DNA of 64,000 nt from JALQUL01 sp964556425. GTDB lineage: Bacteria; Pseudomonadota; Gammaproteobacteria; Burkholderiales; Burkholderiaceae_C. The notes under the pieces were generated by a model. The model was given only the letters and a program-made list of their open reading frames with translations, was not told the origin of the DNA and ran no database searches. The translations under genes and the position numbers were made by a program. Where the stretch lies: positions 1-64,000 of the forward strand of contig CAZKWC010000005.1 of NCBI GenBank assembly GCA_964556425.1, read 5' to 3'. This document shows, piece after piece, positions 8,405-17,587 of this stretch (positions are counted from its first letter, which is position 1; each line of letters opens with the position of its first letter).

Positions 8405-9162
8405 CTAATAGGTTTGGGCTAATGGCGCTGGTGAAGCTATTTGCATTTGTCTTTGCTCTATGGCCATATGCCAAAACTCACTGGGCATTGCACCTACTAT
8501 TGGGTGGCCAGCGGTTTTACCTTGCCAAATTAAATAGGCAGTTGGAAAATGCCTATAAGCTAAATTATTAATTAAACCAGCAGCGCATAAAGTTTGGCTA
8601 GACGCCAATACCTGCGCACTAATTGGTGATAAGTTTTGCAAGCGGCTTAANNNNNNNNNNNNNNNNNNNNNNNNNNNNNNNNNNNNNNNNNNNNNNNNNN
8701 NNNNNNNNNNNNNNNNNNNNNNNNNNNNNNNNNNNNNNNNNNNNNNNNNNGGCTAGACGCCAATACCTGCGCACTAATTGGTGATAAGTTTTGCAAGCGG
8801 CTTAAGGCGGCCTGCCACTCTTCAACAGGTATACGCCCATCAACTACCGGTATAAAGGTATAAGACAGTTGTTTTGCTTGCTCTGCTGCATTTTTGGCTT
8901 CTAATGCAGACAAGACCATTCTTGGAGACCAAACATAAACCAAAGCTTGGTGGGTGTTGAGCAAGTCTTGGTCTGAAAAGCACGAAGTATTAATATTGCT
9001 TGGATTAAAAAGTGGGCTTGTACTTGGGCTTTGAGTTGCGTATTGAAACGAATCCTCAATAGCGGTATCTGCAAAAGCTGGCAATAAAATTATTCTACTA
9101 AGCAGCATCAAAAAAATGGGCCAATGGGCCCACTTTAAATAGCTAAGCCACTTATTTGGCAT
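8405..9162 (-). CDS. exported thioredoxin-like protein, interrupted by an assembly gap
   Basis: The gene is split on paper by 100 N at 8651-8750. The 55 bases on each side are identical, and removing one copy plus the N restores a single frame of 200 residues, so the gene is probably intact. Residues 1 to about 31 are a signal or anchor segment (WPIFLMLLSRIILLPAFA). The rest includes ALVYVWSPRMVLS and, later, HFPTAYLIWQGK. That looks like a thioredoxin-type strand with a cis-proline loop but without a CxxC active site, so redox activity is doubtful. Family assignment is tentative. The start overlaps the end of the phosphatase gene by 11 bases, suggesting translational coupling. Confidence 0.7.
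8596..8805. repeat. 55-base direct duplication flanking a 100-N scaffold gap
   Basis: 8596-8650 and 8751-8805 are identical and begin GGCTAGACGCCAATACC. They flank exactly 100 N (8651-8750). The same arrangement with the same overlap length occurs at 27459-27668. This indicates two contig ends that overlap by 55 bases (an assembly k-mer length) and were scaffolded without merging. It is not a biological repeat. Confidence 0.9.
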
Positions 9163-9811
9163 CGTCTAACCAGGTCAATAAATCGAGCGGTTGTTCTAAT
9201 AAAGCATGAGCACCCCAGGTTTGCACCGCATGCTCTCCCATATAACCCCAGCAAGCAGCCAAAGCCGGCATTCCCGCTGCCAATGCAGCCTCTATGTCAC
9301 GCTTATCATCGCCTACATAAACACATTCATGTGGGGCTAATTGCAAACGCCTTGCCGCTTCAAACAAGGGTTCTGGATGGGGTTTTGAAAATGCGGTGGT
9401 ATCGCCACTAATGTTGACGCTACTAGCATTTAATAGTGGCATTTGCATAACTAGTGGGTCGGTAAAGCGTTTGGATTTATTGGTGACTATGCCCCACTTT
9501 AAACCCATATTTTTTATACTGTCCAATAAATGATCGACGCCTTCAAAGGCATAGGTCATTAGCGTCATACGTGCTTCGTAATTACTGAAAAATTCTTCAC
9601 GGTAGGCTAAAAATTCAGGATGCTCGGGGCTCATGTCAAAAGCCACTTTTAACATGCCTCTAGCGCCTGCACCCGCCATAGGACGATAAAGCTCTATAGG
9701 TAATGAAGGTAAATGCCTTTCAATGCGCATTTGATCTGCGGCTAAACCAAGGTCAGAGGCACTATCAATTAATGTACCGTCTAAATCAAATAATATCGCT
9801 TTGAATTTCAT
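9152..9811 (-). CDS. gph: HAD phosphatase, Gph/MupP type
   Basis: A 219-residue haloacid-dehalogenase phosphatase. Motif I is FDLDGT (residues 8-13; the first Asp is the nucleophile), motif II lies in GIVTNKS, motif III is the Lys of FSKPHPEP, and motif IV is GDDKRD. It is annotated by family as phosphoglycolate phosphatase. In pseudomonads, however, the HAD gene beside ubiG near gyrA is mupP, which dephosphorylates N-acetylmuramic acid 6-phosphate in cell-wall recycling. The same position here makes that a real alternative. The start is 51 bases after ubiG ends on the same strand, suggesting an operon. Enzyme class is certain; substrate is not. Confidence 0.88.
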   Translation of the reverse strand: MKFKAILFDLDGTLIDSASDLGLAADQMRIERHLPSLPIELYRPMAGAGARGMLKVAFDMSPEHPEFLAYREEFFSNYEARMTLMTYAFEGVDHLLDSIKNMGLKWGIVTNKSKRFTDPLVMQMPLLNASSVNISGDTTAFSKPHPEPLFEAARRLQLAPHECVYVGDDKRDIEAALAAGMPALAACWGYMGEHAVQTWGAHALLEQPLDLLTWLDDAK

Positions 9812-9862
9812 GAGTAGCCTGTAGTTTATTGAAAGAGGACAATAACAAATTCAAAGATGAAC

Positions 9863-10582
9863 TTATTCAAGAATAGGGCGTTGTGTAGCCAACATATAGT
9901 TCACACTGGTATCTTCATTCAACCAAAACCTATCGGTAATGGGGTTGTATTGCAGACCTTTGCTGGTTTTTAAATCAAGGCCGGCTGCTCTAATAAAATT
10001 GGCTAACTCGCTAGGCTTAATGAACTTTTGAAAATCGTGCGTGCCTTGAGGCACAATTTTGAGTAAATATTCTGCACCTAAAATAGCTGACACATAGGCC
10101 TTAGGATTACGGTTAATGGTAGAGAAAAATACCCAACCACCTGGTTTGACTAATTGTGCGCAGGCTTTTACTACTGATGCAGGGTCTGGCACATGCTCCA
10201 ACATTTCCATACAAGTTACCACATCAAAAGAACTTGGTGCTTGCTCTGCTTTGGCTTCTGCACTAATCTCTTCATAAGTTACGTTGGGAGTGGCTGCCTC
10301 TAAGGCATGTAATTTAGCCACTTTTAACGCTTTGCTAGCTAGATCAATACCAGTAACCTGCGCACCCAAACGGGCCATCGAGTCAGACAAAATCCCACCA
10401 CCGCAACCCACATCTAATATTTTTTTATTTTTAAAGTGAGCTTGTTGGTTCATCCAGTCAAGTCTTAATGGATTAATTCGGTGCAAAGGTTTAAATTCAC
10501 CCTCTAAATCCCACCACTTATGGGCTACATCTGAAAATTTTGCAAGTTCTAAAGGATCAGCATTGACAAATGAGTCGTTCAT
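9863..10582 (-). CDS. ubiG: ubiquinone biosynthesis O-methyltransferase
   Basis: SAM-dependent methyltransferase of 239 residues that carries out both O-methylations of the ubiquinone ring. The SAM-binding loop VGCGGG is near residues 58-63, with motifs EMLEHVPDP and PGGWVFFSTINRNPKAY further on; the latter is characteristic of UbiG. The length equals the family's usual length. It is followed by the HAD phosphatase on the same strand, an arrangement common in proteobacteria. It has its own upstream region after the ompA terminator. Confidence 0.96.
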   Translation of the reverse strand: MNDSFVNADPLELAKFSDVAHKWWDLEGEFKPLHRINPLRLDWMNQQAHFKNKKILDVGCGGGILSDSMARLGAQVTGIDLASKALKVAKLHALEAATPNVTYEEISAEAKAEQAPSSFDVVTCMEMLEHVPDPASVVKACAQLVKPGGWVFFSTINRNPKAYVSAILGAEYLLKIVPQGTHDFQKFIKPSELANFIRAAGLDLKTSKGLQYNPITDRFWLNEDTSVNYMLATQRPILE

Positions 10583-10643
10583 AATGTTTTTTATGGGAGT
10601 TTATTTGAATAAGCTATTAATTGTAATAGAAAGTAAAAGTCAT

Positions 10644-10680
10644 AAAAAAACCCCAAGAGTGTTGTGTCTTGGGGTTTTTA
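10644..10680 (-). terminator. rho-independent terminator after ompA-like gene
   Basis: An 8-bp GC-rich stem, CCCCAAGA (10651-10658) with TCTTGGGG (10667-10674), is flanked by A-run and T-run, so it can work in both directions. Its position, 53 bases past the OmpA-family stop, fits that gene. Confidence 0.88.
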
Positions 10681-10732
10681 ACCAATAACAAGGACTCAAG
10701 TTAAAAACTTAAGCTCTTGTATTTATTTTTGA

Positions 10733-11386
10733 TTAACCTGCTTTGCGTGAACCCACTACTTCGATTTCTACGCGGCGGTTTTTAGCTTGGCCTTCTTTGG
10801 TTTTGTTATCAGCGATAGGAGCTTTGTCGCCTTTACCTTCGGTGTAAACACGGCTCTTCTCGATACCTTTAGATACCAAATAAGCTTTTACCGCTTCTGC
10901 ACGGCGTAAAGAAACTTCATCAGCTTTTTTCTCGCCAGCAGATGCGTGACCTACCACTACTACTACTTCAAGGTTAATGCCTTGAATCTTAGCAATTAAG
11001 TCATCTAATTTAGCTTTACCGGCCGCTTTTAAAACTGCGTTTGCTGGAGCAAAGAATGCGTCAGAAGCGTAAGTTACTTTTGCTGGTGCTGCTACAGGTG
11101 TAGGAGCTGGAGCCGGTGTTGGTGCAGGAGCTACTTTCACCATTTCTTGCACTGGTGCAGGTGCAGGTGCCACTATAGGAGCGCCGCCATCACAACCTGG
11201 AGCGGCTGTAGCCGGTGTCCAGTTGGCAGTACGCCAGCATAAAGCGCTCGCATTGGAGATTTTCCATTGCAAATTGCTGTGGCCAGAGCGCCAGTTATCA
11301 CTTGCTGTTGTAGAGCCGTTAGCCATGGCAGAGCCAGCAACTACGATACCAGCGATAAGCAGAGCTAATTTATTCATTTTGTTCAT
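10733..11386 (-). CDS. ompA: OmpA-family outer-membrane/peptidoglycan-binding protein
   Basis: A 217-residue exported protein. The signal peptide ends near AMA at residues 20-22. A short NWRSG...LCWR...APGCDGG section with two Cys is typical of betaproteobacterial and RmpM-like OmpA proteins. A Pro/Ala linker follows (about residues 68-103), then the OmpA C-terminal domain with GHAS, RRAEAVKAYLVSKGI and NRRVEIEV, which binds diaminopimelate in peptidoglycan. There is no long beta-barrel, so it is a compact OmpA. It anchors the outer membrane to the wall. Convergent with nothing and divergent from gyrA, it has its own strong terminator. Confidence 0.93.
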   Translation of the reverse strand: MNKMNKLALLIAGIVVAGSAMANGSTTASDNWRSGHSNLQWKISNASALCWRTANWTPATAAPGCDGGAPIVAPAPAPVQEMVKVAPAPTPAPAPTPVAAPAKVTYASDAFFAPANAVLKAAGKAKLDDLIAKIQGINLEVVVVVGHASAGEKKADEVSLRRAEAVKAYLVSKGIEKSRVYTEGKGDKAPIADNKTKEGQAKNRRVEIEVVGSRKAG

Positions 11387-11650
11387 TGTTTGTCCTCAAA
11401 ATTGGCGGCGACTAAAAAGCCGTTAAGAAACCGGCGCAATACATGCAACACATGGACACCGGTGCTTCATTGTGCCACATTTGCAAGGTCAATGGAAATT
11501 GGTAAAAGCGTCTAAAAGGCCAAAATTTTGAACATTTACTCAATTTCACACTTTTTCTTTTAAAACAAAATCCCATGTTGTAGGCATACAACAAGTTAGC
11601 AAGATAAAATAGGAGGGTTAAATTACCCTTGGCCCTAGCGCCTCCTTCAG

Positions 11651-14326
11651 ATGACTCAATTTGCAAAAGAAACATTACCCATTAGCCTTGAAGAGGAAAT
11701 GAGGAGAAGTTACCTCGACTACGCCATGAGCGTGATCGTAGGCCGTGCTTTGCCCGATGCCCGAGATGGTTTAAAACCTGTACATAGACGCGTCTTGTTC
11801 GCTATGCACGAGCTCAACAATGATTGGAATAGACCTTATAAAAAGTCGGCTCGTATTGTGGGCGATGTGATTGGTAAATATCATCCTCATGGCGACCAAT
11901 CGGTGTACGACACGATTGTTCGTATGGCGCAAGATTTCTCTATGCGCCACATGTTGGTTGACGGCCAAGGTAACTTCGGTTCAGTCGATGGCGACAATGC
12001 CGCTGCAATGCGTTACACCGAGGTACGCTTAGCCAAAATTGCCCAAGAATTATTAGCCGACCTCGAAAAAGAAACCGTTGATTTTGGTCCCAACTATGAC
12101 GGTAGCGAAAAAGAACCTTTGGTTTTACCGACTAAATTACCTAACCTTTTAATCAATGGTTCTGGTGGTATTGCAGTGGGTATGGCGACCAACATTCCGC
12201 CGCATAACTTAAATGAAGTGGTAGATGCTTGCTTATTTTTATTAAATAAACCCCAAGCCGACATTGATGAGTTAATGGCTATTATTCCAGCCCCCGACTT
12301 CCCAACAGGCGGTATTATTTATGGTATGCAAGGCGTTAAAGATGGCTATCGCACCGGTCGGGGCCGGGTCGTCATGCGCGCAAAATGCCACTTTGAAGAC
12401 ATCGATAAAGGCCAACGCCAGTGCATCGTGGTCGATGAACTGCCTTATCAAGTCAATAAAAAGACCTTGCAAGAGCGTATGGCAGAACTGGTACACGAGA
12501 AAAAAATCGAAGGTATTAGCCATATTCAAGATGAGTCCGATAAGTCGGGTATGCGTTTGGTAATTGAACTCAAACGTGGCGAAGTACCTGAAGTAGTACT
12601 CAACAACCTGTACAAACAAACTCAATTACAAGATACCTTTGGTATGAATATGGTGGCTCTCATTGAGGGTCAACCAAAACTGTGTAATTTAAAAGATCTT
12701 ATCGATGTATTTTTACAGCATCGCCGTGAAGTCGTAACTCGCCGTACTGTATTTAATTTACGCAAAGCTCGTGAGCGTGGTCATGTTTTAGAGGGCCTTG
12801 CTGTCGCCTTAGCTAACATTGACGAGTTCATTGCCATTATTCGCAATGCTCCTACTCCACCAGTGGCTAAAGCCGAGTTATTAACTCGTGCTTGGGACAG
12901 CGAAACAGTGCGCCAAATGTTAACCCGCACTCGTGCTGATGGCTCAATTATTAGTGCTGACGATTACAAACCTGATAGTCTTGAAGCGGGTTATGGAATG
13001 GGCGCTGATGGCCTCTACCGTTTAAGCGAAACTCAGGCTCAAGAAATTTTGCAAATGCGTTTGCAACGTTTAACAGGCCTAGAGCAAGACAAAATCATTA
13101 CCGAATACAAACAAGTCATGGCTGAAATTGATGACTTACTTGATATTTTGGCAACTCCTGCCCGTGTCACCACCATTATTTCTGACGAATTAAATGCGCT
13201 GAAACAAGAGTTTGGTCAAACTAAAATTGGTGCACGTCGTAGCTTTATTGAGCACAGCGCACAAGACTTAAGTACCGAAGATTTAATCACCCCAACCGAT
13301 ATGGTAGTGACGGTATCTCACTCTGGTTATATTAAAAGTCAGCCTCTTTCTGAATATCGTGCACAACGCCGTGGCGGCAGAGGCAAACTAGCTACCGCTA
13401 CCAAAGAAGACGACTGGATTGACCAGCTCTTTATTGCCAACACTCACGACTATATTTTAAGTTTTAGTAATCGTGGTCGTTTGTATTGGTTAAAAGTTTG
13501 GGAAGTTCCAGCTGGTTCTCGTGGCTCTCGCGGTCGTCCATTGGTGAATATGTTCCCCTTGCAAGAAGGCGAAAAAATCACCATTACTTTGGCATTAACT
13601 GGTGACATGCGCAGTTTCCCTGACAGTCATTATGTATTTATGTCCACTCGTATGGGTACGGTTAAAAAAACTGCTTTGAGTGAGTTTTCTAACCCCCGTA
13701 AAGCTGGCATTATTGCAGTAGACCTTGATGAAGGTGACTTCTTAATTGGCGCTGCATTAACTGACGGTAAACACGATGTAATGCTATTCAGCGACGGCGG
13801 TAAAGCGGTTCGTTTTGATGAAAATGATGTTCGTCCAATGGGTCGCAATGCGCGTGGTGTGCGTGGTATGACTCTTGATGAGAGTCAAAGTGTGATTGCC
13901 ATGTTAGTAGCTGGTAACGAACAACAAAGCGTCTTAACTGCCACAGAAAACGGTTACGGTAAACGCACCAATATCACTGAATACACACGACATGGTCGCG
14001 GTACCAAAGGTATGATTGCGATTCAGCAGAGTGAACGAAACGGCAAAGTAGTCGCTGCCACTTTAGTTCATCCAGACGATGAAATCATGCTTATTACCGA
14101 TACTGGTGTTTTGGTAAGAACACGTGTCAGTGAAATTCGCGAATTAGGTCGTGCGACACAAGGTGTCACATTAATTGGTCTTGACGATGGTGCTAAACTA
14201 AGTGGCTTACAACGTATTGTTGAAAATGATGCGACTGAAGTTGATACTTCTCTTGATAGTGAGGGCAAGGGTTCTGCGATCAATAATAACGATAATACTG
14301 ATTCTTCAGATTCTAGCGAGGCTTAA
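11651..14326 (+). CDS. gyrA: DNA gyrase subunit A
   Basis: An 891-residue type II topoisomerase subunit that cuts and rejoins DNA while GyrB hydrolyses ATP, giving negative supercoils. The N-terminus has YAMSVIVGRALPDARDGLKP and the catalytic Tyr in AMRYTE. The C-terminal beta-pinwheel has the GyrA box QRRGGRG, which separates gyrase from topoisomerase IV. The quinolone-determining segment reads HPHGDQSVYD, so residue 83 is Gln (codon 11897-11899) where E. coli has Ser. Asp87 is kept. The acidic Ser/Asp-rich tail is normal. serC begins 8 bases after the stop, so the two are probably co-transcribed. Confidence 0.98.
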   Translation: MTQFAKETLPISLEEEMRRSYLDYAMSVIVGRALPDARDGLKPVHRRVLFAMHELNNDWNRPYKKSARIVGDVIGKYHPHGDQSVYDTIVRMAQDFSMRHMLVDGQGNFGSVDGDNAAAMRYTEVRLAKIAQELLADLEKETVDFGPNYDGSEKEPLVLPTKLPNLLINGSGGIAVGMATNIPPHNLNEVVDACLFLLNKPQADIDELMAIIPAPDFPTGGIIYGMQGVKDGYRTGRGRVVMRAKCHFEDIDKGQRQCIVVDELPYQVNKKTLQERMAELVHEKKIEGISHIQDESDKSGMRLVIELKRGEVPEVVLNNLYKQTQLQDTFGMNMVALIEGQPKLCNLKDLIDVFLQHRREVVTRRTVFNLRKARERGHVLEGLAVALANIDEFIAIIRNAPTPPVAKAELLTRAWDSETVRQMLTRTRADGSIISADDYKPDSLEAGYGMGADGLYRLSETQAQEILQMRLQRLTGLEQDKIITEYKQVMAEIDDLLDILATPARVTTIISDELNALKQEFGQTKIGARRSFIEHSAQDLSTEDLITPTDMVVTVSHSGYIKSQPLSEYRAQRRGGRGKLATATKEDDWIDQLFIANTHDYILSFSNRGRLYWLKVWEVPAGSRGSRGRPLVNMFPLQEGEKITITLALTGDMRSFPDSHYVFMSTRMGTVKKTALSEFSNPRKAGIIAVDLDEGDFLIGAALTDGKHDVMLFSDGGKAVRFDENDVRPMGRNARGVRGMTLDESQSVIAMLVAGNEQQSVLTATENGYGKRTNITEYTRHGRGTKGMIAIQQSERNGKVVAATLVHPDDEIMLITDTGVLVRTRVSEIRELGRATQGVTLIGLDDGAKLSGLQRIVENDATEVDTSLDSEGKGSAINNNDNTDSSDSSEA

Positions 14327-14334
14327 GTCGTTTT

Positions 14335-15438
14335 ATGTCACTAAACAGACCCTATAATTTTTCCGCCGGCCCAGCTACCATGCCAGTAGAAGTGCTTACT
14401 GAGGCGGCCCAAGAAATGCTAGACTGGCAAGGTAGTGGCATGGGCGTTATGGAAATGAGTCATAGAGGGCGTGAGTTCACCACCATTAATGAACAAGCTC
14501 TGCAAGATTTACGTGAACTGTTGCAAGTGCCTGAGCATTTCAAAATTTTATGGATGCAAGGCGGTGGCATTGCACAAAATGCCATCGTTCCGCTTAATTT
14601 ATCTTGTGGTGACTCAGCTAATTTTGTGGTCACTGGCTCTTGGAGCCAAAAATCCTATCAAGAAGCAGCTAAATATTGTCGACCAGTCTTGTCAGCTCAA
14701 CGCAATCCAGATAACCTCGAATGGGCTAATACGAGTACATGGCATTTATCTGACACAGCAGCCTACACCCATATTTGCAGCAATGAAACTATTGACGGAG
14801 TGGAGTTTCAAGAGTTACCCGATTTATTGGCTTTAGGTCATGAGTCACCACTGGTTATTGATTGTTCTTCACACATTGGCTCTCGTTCTATTAATTGGAA
14901 TTTGGTTGGCTGCGCTTTTGCAGGTGCACAAAAAAATATTGGTCCTGCAGGCCTTACCGTAGTCATTATTCGTGAGGATTTATTAGGTCGTTCTTTGGCA
15001 ACTTGCCCTAGCGCATTTAATTACTCTACTGTGGCAAAAGCCAACTCTATGTTTAACACACCGCCCACCTATAGCATTTATATGGCGGGCAAAGTGTTTG
15101 AGTGGATGAAAAAACAAGGTGGTGTTGAGGCTCTAGAACAAGCTGCGATTGCAAAATCACAATTGCTTTATAACTTCATTGATCAATCTGAAATTTTTTA
15201 CAACCCAGTCGATATTGCTTGGCGCTCTCGAATGAATATACCATTTTTTATTGATGAACGGGCTGGTGGCCAAGAGCGCTGCAATGAGTTTGTCTATTTA
15301 GCAAAGTCGGCTGGTTTATTGCAATTAAAGGGACACTCTTCAGTAGGTGGGTTACGAGCTAGCATTTACAATGCTATGCCGTTAGAGGGTGTACAAGCCC
15401 TAGTCGAATTCATGCGTCATTTCGAAGCTCGGAGCTAA
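14335..15438 (+). CDS. serC: phosphoserine aminotransferase
   Basis: A 367-residue PLP enzyme that converts 3-phosphohydroxypyruvate to phosphoserine; it also serves pyridoxal phosphate synthesis in many bacteria. It opens with NFSAGPATMP, the family's start signature. The PLP lysine is in GAQKNIGPAGL. The C-terminal GHSSVGGLRASIYNAM is conserved. The length is normal. It sits between gyrA (8 bases) and pheA (52 bases) as in many betaproteobacteria and pseudomonads. Confidence 0.97.
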   Translation: MSLNRPYNFSAGPATMPVEVLTEAAQEMLDWQGSGMGVMEMSHRGREFTTINEQALQDLRELLQVPEHFKILWMQGGGIAQNAIVPLNLSCGDSANFVVTGSWSQKSYQEAAKYCRPVLSAQRNPDNLEWANTSTWHLSDTAAYTHICSNETIDGVEFQELPDLLALGHESPLVIDCSSHIGSRSINWNLVGCAFAGAQKNIGPAGLTVVIIREDLLGRSLATCPSAFNYSTVAKANSMFNTPPTYSIYMAGKVFEWMKKQGGVEALEQAAIAKSQLLYNFIDQSEIFYNPVDIAWRSRMNIPFFIDERAGGQERCNEFVYLAKSAGLLQLKGHSSVGGLRASIYNAMPLEGVQALVEFMRHFEARS

Positions 15439-15490
15439 GAACTGCAGGCATTCTTGTTTTTTCACAAAGCCTTTTATTGAGGAATTTTCC

Positions 15491-16573
15491 ATGGCTGATA
15501 GCTTGCTTGAGCTGCGTATAAAAATTGATGCACTTGATCGTCAATTACTCGAATTATTAAATGCAAGAGCAACGCTTGCGGGTGATGTGGGAGAAATCAA
15601 ACGGGCCGAAGGCTCTGTAGTTTTTAGACCTGATCGTGAAGCCCAAGTCATTGGTGGATTGCAACAAGCCAATCAAGGCCCTCTCAAATCTGAAAGTATT
15701 GCGCATATTTGGCGTGAAGTTATGTCGGCTTGTCGTTCACTTGAATCACGACACCGCGTAGCCTACCTTGGTCCAAAAGGTACTTTTAGTGAACTAGCGG
15801 CATTGCAGTTTTTTGGCACTAGCATAGAGCATATTCCTTGCGCAACCTTTGATGAAATTTTTCAAGCTACCACTGCAGGCCGCGCCGATTATGCAGTAGT
15901 TCCAGTCGAAAACAATACTGAAGGTGTTGTCACTCGCACGCTTGATTTGTTGCTGACTGCACCGCTTCATATAGTGGGTGAGACGAGCTTATTAATTCGC
16001 CATAATTTATTGCGTTCTGAAAACTCGCTAGACAACATTGAGGTGGTCATGGCGCATCCTCAAGCTTTAGCTCAATGCCAAGATTGGTTGACGGCTAATT
16101 TACCTCATGTCGAAAGACGTGCAGTTGCCAGTAATGCAGAAGGCGCTAAATTAGCGCGTGAAAACCCAAGTTGGGCTGCTATTGCCAGCGATAGGGCAGG
16201 CACAGAATTTGGTTTATACTCCATTGCTAGAGCCATTCAAGACGATGCATTTAATCGCACTCGTTTTGCTGTATTGTGCTTACCAAGCACCTTGCCTACT
16301 CCAGTAGCTACGGGCAAAGATTGTGTCAGTCTAGTGGTATCTGTACCCAATAAACCAGGTGCAGTTTATGAATTGTTAGCACCACTTAAAACCCACGGTG
16401 TTTCAATGTCCCGCTTTGAATCACGCCCAGCCCGATCAGGACAGTGGGAATATTATTTCTTTATTGATCTTGATGGTCATATCACCGATTCTGCCATTGC
16501 TGCCGCCCTAGATGATCTTAAAAAAATCTGTGCTTTCTTTAAAATTTTAGGTAGTTATGCAAAAGGTGACTAA
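15491..16573 (+). CDS. pheA: bifunctional chorismate mutase/prephenate dehydratase (P-protein)
   Basis: A 360-residue enzyme for two steps toward phenylalanine. Residues about 1-90 are an AroQ-type chorismate mutase (LRIKIDALDRQLLELLNAR). The prephenate dehydratase domain follows (YLGPKGTFSE, PVENNTEGVV, and ASNAEGAKLA). A C-terminal ACT domain with the ESRP motif near residue 315 is the phenylalanine feedback site. The tyrA reading frame starts inside its last codons. Order serC-pheA-tyrA-aroA groups aromatic synthesis into one transcription unit. Confidence 0.97.
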   Translation: MADSLLELRIKIDALDRQLLELLNARATLAGDVGEIKRAEGSVVFRPDREAQVIGGLQQANQGPLKSESIAHIWREVMSACRSLESRHRVAYLGPKGTFSELAALQFFGTSIEHIPCATFDEIFQATTAGRADYAVVPVENNTEGVVTRTLDLLLTAPLHIVGETSLLIRHNLLRSENSLDNIEVVMAHPQALAQCQDWLTANLPHVERRAVASNAEGAKLARENPSWAAIASDRAGTEFGLYSIARAIQDDAFNRTRFAVLCLPSTLPTPVATGKDCVSLVVSVPNKPGAVYELLAPLKTHGVSMSRFESRPARSGQWEYYFFIDLDGHITDSAIAAALDDLKKICAFFKILGSYAKGD

Positions 16574-17510
16574 CCCTAATCTCATGACTACTTCATCCAA
16601 TTCAACTTCCAGCCCACTCTCTAGTCTTTCGCCCTCTAAGCCGTTTCAAACCATTGGAATTGTAGGTTGTGGCTTAATGGGAGGCTCATTTGCTTTAGCG
16701 GTTAAAAAGGCGCAACTTGCCAATCGTATTGTAGGTTTTAGTCAATCTGCTGCTAGTGTAGAAAAAGCCATTCAGTTAGGTGCAATTGATTCTGCGGCAT
16801 CCTCTTTATTGGATTTAGCCCAGCAATCCGACTTGATTTTATTAGCCGTGCCGGTGGCTGCAACACAAAAAACATTAGAGGCGGTTAAAGCAGGTTTACA
16901 GGCCCATGCTTTTATTATGGATGTGGGTTCAACCAAATTAGATGTATGCGAAGCAGCAGAGCTAGCCTTAGGTCATTTATATTCACAGTTCTTACCTTGT
17001 CATCCTATTGCAGGCAGAGAGCGCGCTGGCATTGAACACTCTTGTGTTGATTTGTATGAAAACTGCAAAGTAATTTTGTGCCCGCATTCTTCTACCTCGG
17101 AAAACACTCTGCAGGCGGCTCAGGCAATTTGGCAAGCCTTGGGTAGTCAAATTGTTTTTATGCATGCCCAAGAGCATGATGAAATTTATGCAACGGTTAG
17201 CCACCTGCCTCATTTATTAGCTTTTGCCTATATCAATAGTATTGTCAACGCACCAAAAAGTGAAAAAAACTTTTCATTAGCAGGTACTGGTTTTAGAGAT
17301 TTTTCTAGAATTGCGGGCTCTGACCCCACCATGTGGCGCGATATTTTATTAGCCAATAAAAAGCAAGTTTTACACTCACTAGAAGCTTTTAGTACTGAAC
17401 TAGAGCAGATCAAAAAAATGGTCGCGACAGATGATGGCGCTCAATTAAGTAAAGCGATTGCCACGGCTAGTGCCGCTAGAGGCAAATGGCAACTTAATCG
17501 CTCACATTAA
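16557..17510 (+). CDS. tyrA: prephenate dehydrogenase
   Basis: A 317-residue NAD(P)-dependent enzyme that makes 4-hydroxyphenylpyruvate for tyrosine. The Rossmann loop is GCGLMGGSFA near residues 36-45. HPIAGRERAG and VSHLPHLLAFA are conserved catalytic regions. The frame overlaps pheA by 17 bases. Residues 1 to about 28 are a Ser/Thr/Pro-rich leader with no family counterpart; a second ATG at 16584 (residue 10) is an equally plausible start. No ACT domain is attached. Confidence 0.94.
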   Translation: MQKVTNPNLMTTSSNSTSSPLSSLSPSKPFQTIGIVGCGLMGGSFALAVKKAQLANRIVGFSQSAASVEKAIQLGAIDSAASSLLDLAQQSDLILLAVPVAATQKTLEAVKAGLQAHAFIMDVGSTKLDVCEAAELALGHLYSQFLPCHPIAGRERAGIEHSCVDLYENCKVILCPHSSTSENTLQAAQAIWQALGSQIVFMHAQEHDEIYATVSHLPHLLAFAYINSIVNAPKSEKNFSLAGTGFRDFSRIAGSDPTMWRDILLANKKQVLHSLEAFSTELEQIKKMVATDDGAQLSKAIATASAARGKWQLNRSH

Positions 17511-17587
17511 TTTTTTTAAGTCTTGATTTAGTTTCACTTAAAAAATCCCTTTTTTTACGACTTTTTATTTATTGGTAGCACTTAAAA

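Noticed and set aside
8596..8805. Tandem duplication inside an exported protein gene
   Set aside because: The duplicate is exactly 55 bases around 100 N, matching the second gap, so it is an assembly artefact.
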